Shown one piece after another: positions 14,685 through 20,346 of a DNA stretch of 20,346 nt. The notes below the pieces were generated by a model. That model searched no databases. It was not told the DNA's origin and saw nothing but the letters and a program-made list of their open reading frames with translations. The DNA lies in NCBI GenBank assembly GCA_031284195.1, contig JAITAI010000083.1:1-20346 (forward strand). Direction: 5' to 3'. Within the stretch, counting starts at the first letter, position 1, and every line of letters starts with the position of its first letter. Both the position numbers and the translations under genes were made by a program. This stretch comes from Treponema sp. Its GTDB lineage: Bacteria; Spirochaetota; Spirochaetia; Treponematales; Breznakiellaceae.

Positions 14685-15614
14685 TCAACGCTCCAAGGCC
14701 TGCTTAAAGGCTAAACCAGTGGGTGTTATCGCCAAACCACCAGTGGAATTTTCCTTTATTGATCCCGGCAGGTTATCCCCAATTTGTTTCATGGCCCAAA
14801 CCATTTCATCAAAAGGTATAATACTCTCAATGCTAGATAAAGTCAAATCCACTACCGTAAGGGCATTGGCCGCTACAAAGGCATTCCGTTTCACCCAGGG
14901 AACCTCTACCAGTCCAGCCACCGGATCGCAGACCAGACCCAGGAAATTCTTCAGGGATAAGGCAGCAGCAGAAAAACACGCCTTCAAAGACTGTTCTTCC
15001 AGATACGCCAAGGCACAGGCTGCCATGGCTCCTGCAGCGCCACATTCCGCTTGACAGCCTCCTTCTGAACCGGCCAAGGTCGCGCCCTGGGCTATGATGA
15101 CCCCGGTCAGACTGGCCACTAAAAAGGCGTCCCGTAACCGGGAATCATATTTTTCATCAGGGGAATCCCTGGGACAAACGGTACCGATGGCCCCTTCACG
15201 TGCCTGGTTCTCCCTAGTATCCCACCAAACCCAGATGACGCCTAGTACAATACCGCAGGAACCGGCAGTGGGAAAAGAAACAACCTTACCTCCACAGGCA
15301 TTTACCTCGTTGATAGCCAGGGCATAGGCCAGAGATCGGGTGAACAGATCATCCCGGATGAGGTGTCGACTTGATGAAGCAAAGGCTACTGCGGCCCCTT
15401 TGGTCAGTCCGGATCGGGAATGTTGGGGATTTTCCAGTCCTTTGATCAAGGCCTTCCGGGTAACGGCAATACGCCGGTCAATCTCAGCGAGGATTTGCGC
15501 TTCTGACATTCCAGACATGAAGGCTTCCCGTTTGATTCCGTACTCTGGAGCAGGGATCTTTTCAGCGTGCAATATCGTTTCAAGCTCAGAAAAGGTATGA
15601 AACCGGAATTGCAT
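14685..15614 (-). CDS. sdaAA: L-serine dehydratase alpha subunit, predicted Fe-S ligand missing
   Basis: The 309-residue protein is the catalytic subunit of the [4Fe-4S] serine dehydratase that makes pyruvate and ammonia from serine. It has the expected PTAGSCG (115-121), GSEGGCQAE (182-190) and LVCDPVAG (227-234). The family uses three spaced Cys ligands, e.g. C343, C385 and C396 in the Legionella enzyme. Here C187 and C229 match the first two with the same 42-residue spacing, but the third position, normally VPC(V/I)KRN, is Trp240 (TGG codon). The cluster, and so activity, is likely compromised. A long GAGGAGGAGAGGAG lies just before ATG 15614. It follows the frameshifted beta-subunit gene by 20 bp, consistent with a decaying two-gene unit. 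Confidence 0.93.
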   Translation of the reverse strand: MQFRFHTFSELETILHAEKIPAPEYGIKREAFMSGMSEAQILAEIDRRIAVTRKALIKGLENPQHSRSGLTKGAAVAFASSSRHLIRDDLFTRSLAYALAINEVNACGGKVVSFPTAGSCGIVLGVIWVWWDTRENQAREGAIGTVCPRDSPDEKYDSRLRDAFLVASLTGVIIAQGATLAGSEGGCQAECGAAGAMAACALAYLEEQSLKACFSAAALSLKNFLGLVCDPVAGLVEVPWVKRNAFVAANALTVVDLTLSSIESIIPFDEMVWAMKQIGDNLPGSIKENSTGGLAITPTGLAFKQALER

Positions 15615-15634
15615 TTTTTACTCCTCTCCTCCTC

Positions 15635-16334
15635 TTAAAGGGCCAGCGCCGGCATGGGGAGGATCCGATAAATCGAGGATAGCTTTTGGATTTGGGTGAT
15701 GATGGAAACTGGAATGGGACTGTCAGTTTCGACCACCAATAAGGCCTCGCCCCCCGTTCCTTGCGGTGACTGGAGGTGGCCGCTATATTGATGTGATGGG
15801 CTGCCAGGATATGGGTTACTTCTGCAATGACCCCAATCTCATCGTAGTGTAACACCAGGATAGCTTCGGATTCTCCGGAAAGATGCACCCCATAGCCGTT
15901 AATGGCGTCAATCTGGATAGAACCGCTGCCTATGCTTGAGCCTTGCATGATCAAGGTATGTGCTCCATAGAGTTCCAGGACCAGGCTATTGGGATGCCAG
16001 GATAGAGGTAATTCAGCCACGGTCTTGATGACCAGGGGAAACCCTTTCCCCTGGGCCTGAAGTTCCGCTAACATGGCGCAGCCTCGGAAAAGCCGTTCAT
16101 CCTCCGGGGAAATACCCAAAAGACCGGCCACTGCCGCATCCCCTCCCCTGAACCATGCCCTTTCCAGGTAGCAGCCAGAGACCCGTAAAAACGGATCACT
16201 GCCCTTTGCAGAGCAGTACCAAAGATCTTCCGGGCTAGACACGCAATCCGGCTCACCCCGGCAGTATGAGAACTAGAAGACCCGATCATCACGGGGCCGA
16301 AGATTTCACTTAAAAGGACCTGTTCTTTGGGCAT
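15635..16334 (-). pseudogene. sdaAB: L-serine dehydratase beta subunit, two frameshifts
   Basis: Three consecutive frames together give a full SdaAB of about 231 residues. Frame one starts at ATG 16334 with IFGPVMIGSSSSHTAG and reaches TWKGHGSG. Frame two resumes at GDAAVAGLLGISPEDER, runs through the ACT domain (VLHYDEIGVIAEVTHILAAH) and stops matching after RKERG. Frame three continues GEALLVVETDSPIP to a TAA at 15635-15637. The first break coincides with a tandem TCCCC-TCCCC (16139-16148); removing one copy restores the family spacing. The second break lies in a run of six Gs; a seventh G restores the frame. The beta subunit is needed with SdaAA. Two sequence errors are the alternative, but the lost ligand in SdaAA argues for genuine decay. 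It starts 24 bp after the oxidoreductase gene, without a clear Shine-Dalgarno. Confidence 0.85.
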
Positions 16335-16358
16335 CGTATCACCGGTTTCTTACTAGGC

Positions 16359-17438
16359 CTATACCATGGGTTCAGGCCGGGAACAGACGCTCTGCACCGG
16401 GTAATACGTGCCCGAAGCAGAAGCCTCATGGATGCCGTGCATCACTTCCAGCACATGATAGGCCAGTTCCCCAGAAGCCCGGTGGGGCCGGTTTTCACCG
16501 AGGGCTTCGGCCATATCCCTTAGCCCAAGGCCCCGGCTGTTTTCCGGGAAGCCCTTGAGCAGGGGAATTTCCGGCCAGGTCTCTGCCGTGCCCCGGCGGA
16601 CCAAGACCGGTCCACCAAAGGTATTGGGGTCTGGAACCTTTAGGGTACCTGCATCGCCGTAGATTTCGATGTACGGCAAGGAATGGGCATACACATCGAA
16701 ACTGGTGATGATGGTCCCCACTGCACCGGAGACAAAATCCAAGACCCCTGCAATATGGGTGGGTACCTCCACGGTGATGACCTGTCCGTTCAAGGGTTCG
16801 CTGGTGATGGTCCGGGTCTTGAAACTCTGTTGCGCGGAACCCGAAACCCGGGCAATGGGGCCTAAGAGGTTCACCAAAGCGGTAAGGTAATAGGGTCCCA
16901 TGTCAAAGAGAGGCCCTCCTCCGGTTTTATAGTAGAAGGCTGGATCCGGGTGCCAATGCTCATGGCCGTGGTTCATCATAAACGCCACCGCAGCCAGGGG
17001 ACGGCCTATCCAACCGTCATCAATGAGTTTGCGGCAGGTCTGGATTCCTGCACCGAGAAAAGTATCCGGCGCACAGCCTACCCGGACCTGCTGTTCCTGG
17101 GCGGCCTTTAAGAGGGTCCCAGCCTCCTCCCGGCTGACGCAGAGGGGCTTTTCATTGTACACATGCTTTCCCCCTCGTACTGCAGCCAGGGCAACCTCAT
17201 AATGGTACTGAGGCTGGGTGAGGTTGAGGACAATGTCCACTTCAGTACAGGCGATAAGTTCATCTATATCCTTTAGACAGCGGATATGGTACTCCTGAGC
17301 GGCCTTCTTGGCCCGTTCCTCTACGAGGTCAGTTATCCCGGTGAGGATGACCTGTTTCCCAAACATACCCTGTAAGTTCTGGAGATAAATACCGCTTATT
17401 TTTCCAGCGCCTGCCACACCGATACGCTTTTTTTCCAT
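16359..17438 (-). CDS. Gfo/Idh/MocA-family NAD(P)-dependent oxidoreductase
   Basis: The 359-residue protein has an N-terminal Rossmann fold with GVAGAGKISG (7-16) and the family EKP motif at 96-98 (VYNEKPLC), followed by the alpha/beta C-terminal domain. EKP lysine is the usual catalytic base. A HGHEHWHPD segment (about 157-165) is His-rich and probably near the substrate site. Members oxidise or epimerise sugars, inositols and their glycosides; the substrate cannot be told from sequence. Its neighbour is a ThuA-like protein, a pairing known from disaccharide and 3-keto-glycoside catabolism, which favours a carbohydrate role. ATG 17438 has AAGGAGG at about 11 nt. The 69-bp leader is almost all purine in the transcript and contains a tiny eight-codon frame (17455-17481). 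Confidence 0.93.
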   Translation of the reverse strand: MEKKRIGVAGAGKISGIYLQNLQGMFGKQVILTGITDLVEERAKKAAQEYHIRCLKDIDELIACTEVDIVLNLTQPQYHYEVALAAVRGGKHVYNEKPLCVSREEAGTLLKAAQEQQVRVGCAPDTFLGAGIQTCRKLIDDGWIGRPLAAVAFMMNHGHEHWHPDPAFYYKTGGGPLFDMGPYYLTALVNLLGPIARVSGSAQQSFKTRTITSEPLNGQVITVEVPTHIAGVLDFVSGAVGTIITSFDVYAHSLPYIEIYGDAGTLKVPDPNTFGGPVLVRRGTAETWPEIPLLKGFPENSRGLGLRDMAEALGENRPHRASGELAYHVLEVMHGIHEASASGTYYPVQSVCSRPEPMV

Positions 17439-17507
17439 TGCTTCAGTTTCCTCCTTATTTTCTATCTTTTTTCTTGTCCATCTTTCTTTTTTTCCTTCAA
17501 TCTCAAA

Positions 17508-18263
17508 CTAATACATCCCCTGGTCGCTCTTAAATAGATCCACCTTAAGTCCTTGCTCCACTGCAATCTTTTTACCCTCTGCAGCCCAGAGGAGGCCCCG
17601 CTTCATGAGTTCCCAGGCTTCGGGAATATCAAACACATCGTTATGATGCCCCAGGGAATTGTAGTACACCCGGCCATGACCCCATTTTTTGGTCCAGATC
17701 ACCGGTATATCCACCACGCCGTTGGCGTTATGGTACCAGGGAACCGTGGGAAAACGGGTAGTAGCCAGCACTTCATTGGCCGGATCTACATGCAGGTAAT
17801 ACTGCTCAGAAACCACCTCAAAATCCTTAATCCCTTCGGTGAGGGGATTGGAACTGCTCTTGATGTTGACCTGGTAGGGAACGCCGTCACAGCCCGGATG
17901 GGCCACCCAGTTACCGCCGGTCAAAAATTGCCAGGCCACATTGGCCCTGAAGGCATCGCACATACCCCCATGACAACCGGCAAGGCCCACCCCGGAACCG
18001 ATAGCTTCCAGCAGCGGCTCAAAATAGGGCTTGGGGAGTTCCGGCCCCATGGTCCACACCGGAATAAAGAGGTCTAAGGCCATAAGCCGCTCTTTATCCT
18101 CTAATACATCCAGGGAAGTGGCTACTGTAACCTGGAAACCCTGGGATTCCAAGAATTGGGTGAACCGTTGGCTTATGAGTTCCGGCTCATGCCCGTCCCA
18201 GCCGCCGCATAAAATCAACACCTGCGGTGGGCATACCTGCGGTATGCATACCTTTTGTGGCAT
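17508..18263 (-). CDS. ThuA-like (trehalose utilisation) family protein
   Basis: The 251-residue protein has the class I glutamine amidotransferase-like fold of the ThuA family: VLILCGGWDGHEPE near the start, GLAGCHGGMCDAFR in the middle, and WGHGRVYYNSLGHHNDVF near the end. ThuA proteins act in disaccharide or 3-keto-sugar use, often beside Gfo/Idh/MocA oxidoreductases, as here. I prefer the second of two adjacent ATGs (18263), because AAGGAG lies 6 nt before it; that site overlaps the TAA of deoC, so translation is likely coupled. The first ten or so residues (KVCIPQVCPPQV) come from an imperfect 15-nt tandem repeat that extends the usual N-terminus. Confidence 0.9.
   Translation of the reverse strand: MPQKVCIPQVCPPQVLILCGGWDGHEPELISQRFTQFLESQGFQVTVATSLDVLEDKERLMALDLFIPVWTMGPELPKPYFEPLLEAIGSGVGLAGCHGGMCDAFRANVAWQFLTGGNWVAHPGCDGVPYQVNIKSSSNPLTEGIKDFEVVSEQYYLHVDPANEVLATTRFPTVPWYHNANGVVDIPVIWTKKWGHGRVYYNSLGHHNDVFDIPEAWELMKRGLLWAAEGKKIAVEQGLKVDLFKSDQGMY
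18205..18257 (-). repeat. Imperfect 15-nt tandem repeat at the start of the thuA-like gene
   Basis: In the minus strand AAGGTATGCATACCG is followed by CAGGTATGCCCACCG and then a third CAGGTG start (the limits given are approximate). The peptide accordingly repeats (K/Q)-V-C-x-P. The plus strand also shows a perfect 7-bp hairpin, GCATACC/GGTATGC (18231-18247). Confidence 0.5.
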
Positions 18264-18273
18264 CATGTACTCC

Positions 18274-18939
18274 TTAATGGGCCTTCCCAGGGCCGCCGGT
18301 CAACAAGGCTACTGCAGAACTGGTACCAATGCGGTGGCACCCTGCGTTCAAGAAGGCTTCCAAGTCTTCCCTGGTCCGGATCCCTCCGGCAGCCTTGATC
18401 TTAACCTGGGGACCGATATGTTTTTTAAACAGGTGAATGTCCTCCAGGGCCGCGCCGGCAGTACCGAATCCTGTAGAGGTTTTGATGTAGTCCGCTTGTG
18501 CGGTGCTTACCAGCCCGCAAAGGCGGATCTTCTCCTCCACCGTGAGATAGCAGGTTTCCACAATAACCTTGAGGATCCGGTCTCCCAGGGTATTTTTAAG
18601 CGCAGTGATTTCATCGAGAACCCGGTCGAACCGGCGATTCTTCACGTCGCCGATATTAATCACCATATCGATCTCCGTTGCTCCATCAGCCAGGGCCTGT
18701 TCAGTCTCCGCAGCTTTTACCGAACTCACACTGTAGCCCAGGGGGAACCCGATCACCGTACAAAGGGTCAGGGTATTCCCGTAGGTTTCGTGGACCGGCT
18801 TAACATAGGAGGGAGGGATACACACCGAAGCGGTCTTATACTGCACTGCCTCGTTACAGAGGGTGATCAGATCCTCCCAGGAAGCGCTGGCCTTGAGCAG
18901 GGTATGGTCAATATGGCTTAAAATCTCCTGATCCGTCAT
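18274..18939 (-). CDS. deoC: Deoxyribose-phosphate aldolase
   Basis: The 221-residue class I aldolase cleaves 2-deoxyribose 5-phosphate to glyceraldehyde 3-phosphate and acetaldehyde in deoxynucleoside catabolism. The Schiff-base lysine is K153 in YIKTSTGF, the assisting lysine is K182 in VKIKAAGGIRT, and the catalytic Asp is D91 in EIDMVINIG. Length matches the family. ATG 18939 has GGAGGG about 10 nt upstream. The dinB-like gene ends 23 bp before it and the thuA-like gene begins about 10 bp after it, so the three are almost certainly one transcript. Confidence 0.96.
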   Translation of the reverse strand: MTDQEILSHIDHTLLKASASWEDLITLCNEAVQYKTASVCIPPSYVKPVHETYGNTLTLCTVIGFPLGYSVSSVKAAETEQALADGATEIDMVINIGDVKNRRFDRVLDEITALKNTLGDRILKVIVETCYLTVEEKIRLCGLVSTAQADYIKTSTGFGTAGAALEDIHLFKKHIGPQVKIKAAGGIRTREDLEAFLNAGCHRIGTSSAVALLTGGPGKAH

Positions 18940-18962
18940 AAAACGTACACCCTCCGGGCTTA

Positions 18963-19502
18963 CTAAGGCAAAACCTGGGGCGGTAAAAACGCCGCATTAA
19001 TGCCGGAATAATCATTGGAGATCTTCAGTTCATCCAGGATTTGAGCAATCTGGCCCCGGTGATGGGTTCCGTGCATCGTGAGCTGATGCAAGAGAAAATA
19101 CAAGGGCACCTTATCAGGGTTTTTGCCATACCACTGGACGGGAATGGTGAAATCCTGCTCATCCAAGGCCGATACTGCCTGAATAAGTCCCTCATCCAGG
19201 GTTTCAAAAACCCTAACCAGGGTTTTCCATGAGGCTTCAGCAGCCGTATCCTGGGGGATAGTAAGGGATTCCGAGGCAGCCAGGGCCTTGAGGGCAAGGG
19301 CTTTATGGGATAGGGCTGTTTTGAAGAGCCCCTGAAAAAAGAGGGTTCCTTCCCCTATATGCCGGACCAGTCCGGAAAGGCTCCTATAGTAACTTCCCCG
19401 TTCTTTTTCCCGTTCTTTCGGGGAAAGGGTTTGGAGAATGGAAAGGACCGCTTGATTACCTGCTTTATGGTACTGGGCAAACATGAGACACGTTTCTTTC
19501 AT
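18963..19502 (-). CDS. DinB/YfiT-like metal-binding four-helix protein
   Basis: The 179-residue protein is all-helical with the three-histidine site of the DinB/YfiT family: H48 (LVRHIGEG), H144 and H148 (HGTHHRGQI). Family members include metal-dependent thiol S-transferases, such as bacillithiol or mycothiol enzymes, and many of unknown role. The name DinB here does not mean DNA polymerase IV. ATG 19502 has GAGGAG 9 nt upstream. It is the first gene of the run dinB-like > deoC > thuA-like > oxidoreductase. Possible -35 TTGAAA and -10 CATTAT elements with an 18-bp gap lie upstream, but they are weak. Confidence 0.88.
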   Translation of the reverse strand: MKETCLMFAQYHKAGNQAVLSILQTLSPKEREKERGSYYRSLSGLVRHIGEGTLFFQGLFKTALSHKALALKALAASESLTIPQDTAAEASWKTLVRVFETLDEGLIQAVSALDEQDFTIPVQWYGKNPDKVPLYFLLHQLTMHGTHHRGQIAQILDELKISNDYSGINAAFLPPQVLP

Positions 19503-19596
19503 GTACGGATCACTCCTCTATAATGGTGTAGGACAACGGCCTTTTTCAAAAGCGCAAGCTTCTAAAAAAGACTGCTTAAACAATACTGAAACAATA

Positions 19597-19631
19597 AAGG
19601 AAAAAACAGTCCTTTAACTGGTTTTTTCCTT
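19597..19631. terminator. Bidirectional terminator-like hairpin
   Basis: AAGGAAAAAACAGT pairs with ACTGGTTTTTTCCTT with one bulged base and a 6-nt loop. The arms carry A6 and T6 tracts, so each strand ends in a T-rich arm. The stem is A/T-rich. It would stop minus-strand transcripts arriving from the right before the dinB-like gene. Confidence 0.45.
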
Positions 19632-19732
19632 AAGCCTTTTGAACAGTAACTTTTTATTTTTAAAAGACCCTAGATTCTAGATAAAGTATATTATGAAACA
19701 CTGCCCTGTGAGAAGGGAAGTGGCTAAGTAGT

Positions 19733-19857
19733 CAGGATAAACACAAGAAATTCATATTTCCTTGTAAAATAACGACTTAGGTAAAGCGGTAAAAAACAGG
19801 CTCCGTTTACTCATTCTTTTACCATAAAGAATGAGTAAATTCTATGGGTTTATCCTG
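19733..19857. repeat. 125-bp inverted-repeat element with nested perfect hairpin
   Basis: CAGGATAAAC (19733-19742) is the exact reverse complement of GTTTATCCTG (19848-19857), and similarity continues imperfectly for about ten bases inward. Nested inside is a perfect 14-bp stem, TTTACTCATTCTTT (19806-19819) with AAAGAATGAGTAAA (19826-19839), around a 6-nt loop. AGTAGT lies just before the left end, and again 3 bp after the right end. This may be a small non-coding mobile element or a structured RNA. Confidence 0.5.
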
Positions 19858-19934
19858 CTGAGTAGTATCCCCGGATTGTTCCTGTGGAAGGAACCTGCCT
19901 TTTGGAGTCTGCTGCCAAGGTAGCGAAGAAAATG

Positions 19935-19962
19935 CAAAGGGGCCAGCCCTTCGGCCCTCCCC
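19935..19962 (-). terminator. Possible intrinsic terminator in GC-rich region
   Basis: In the minus strand AGGGCC pairs with GGCCCC (one G-U) around GAAGGGCT, followed by TTTGCATTTTC. This could end a minus-strand transcript from the right edge. The U-tract is interrupted. Confidence 0.3.
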
Positions 19963-20070
19963 CGCAGGAGCAGCGTACCCCGCTCCCGCCTCTCTTTCCG
20001 CGCGCTCCTATAGCTTGGGATGACCCTAACCTATGCGCAATCAGAACCGTCTTTTCCTCCATTGTTCTTC

Positions 20071-20346
20071 CTACCCTATCTCAATAAAATGGCCGCCGGG
20101 ACTTGAAACCGGTATAGTTACCGGCCGGCTCTGTCCCGGATATGCGCTCATAATAACCGCTGTCGTAAGCAGCGGAATCAGTATCCACTGTGCCAAAAGG
20201 CAAAAGCGTAATTTAATCCCGAAGATACCACAAGCTGTATCGTTATGGCCGCATTGAATGAGCCGCAAGCGGCCTGCGGCTCCATCCCTTTGCAGCGTCC
20301 AGGTAGCGCCATAGGAGATGTTGCTGATGCCCCTGCTGACACGGTT
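20071..20346 (-). other. Open frame to the right edge, possibly a coding remnant
   Basis: On the minus strand one frame is open from the edge to a TAG at 20071-20073 (about 91 residues, starting NRVSRG). A second frame over 20085-20200 also looks protein-like (ERISGTEPAGNYTGFK), suggesting frameshift decay. The opening NRVSRG plus a later GIFGIKL recall the C-terminal part of SUMF1/formylglycine-type domains, but too weakly to assign. An 8-bp perfect hairpin (GAGCCGCA/TGCGGCTC, 20260-20282) lies inside it. Confidence 0.2.

Larger units (their letters stand above)
19503..20346. other. 844-bp stretch without a convincing gene
   Basis: No ORF here has both a start signal and family-like sequence. 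It holds a bidirectional terminator-like hairpin (19597-19631), an inverted-repeat element (19733-19857), a GC-rich region with a terminator-like stem (about 19935-19962), and a possible decayed ORF at the right edge. The left part is A/T-rich; from about 19930 to 20020 it is strongly G/C-rich. Confidence 0.5.

Noticed and set aside
1..20346. CRISPR array, phage or complete insertion sequence
   Set aside because: No regularly spaced direct repeats, no transposase, integrase or phage genes were found.

Overview
The window reads like a piece of a spirochaete chromosome, most plausibly a gut Treponema-type anaerobe. This is an inference from a giant ankyrin-repeat lipoprotein with a relaxed lipobox, a corrinoid-protein locus with PocR-AraC regulators, an Fe-S type serine dehydratase locus and moderate G+C. 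No rRNA or tRNA is present to fix the taxonomy. Apart from the two genes at the left, every confident gene lies on the minus strand.

Layout. (1) 227-4628, plus strand: an exported ankyrin lipoprotein of about 25 repeats, followed 34 bp later by an exported von Willebrand A protein. (2) 4646-9212, minus strand, transcribed right to left: two tandem paralogous PocR-AraC regulators, a corrinoid-type protein, and a short G3E (CobW/HypB-like) GTPase. The corrinoid protein lacks the histidine that normally ligates cobalt, and the GTPase lacks the CxCC metal motif. I consider this the most interesting locus. (3) 9468-13531, minus: proS, trpA and trpB. trpB and trpA overlap by 8 nt. The trpA-proS spacer holds a terminator and a competing hairpin. 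(4) 13532-14017: a gene-free stretch with an 18-bp perfect inverted repeat and a clean rho-independent terminator for rnhA. (5) 14018-16334, minus: rnhA with its own promoter, then the serine dehydratase pair. The beta subunit gene has two frameshifts and the alpha subunit has lost a predicted Fe-S ligand cysteine, so the locus looks decayed. (6) 16359-19502, minus: a compact run dinB-like > deoC > thuA-like > Gfo/Idh/MocA oxidoreductase, probably read on into sdaAB/sdaAA. (7) 19503-20346: 844 bp without a convincing gene but with several strong inverted repeats and a possible decayed ORF at the edge.

How it fits together. The dinB-deoC-thuA-Gfo run looks like carbohydrate or deoxynucleoside catabolism. 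The PocR cluster looks like a sensory or corrinoid-handling module. trpBA supplies the two last steps of tryptophan synthesis. Start sites were trimmed to the nearest good Shine-Dalgarno for proS, trpA, rnhA and thuA.
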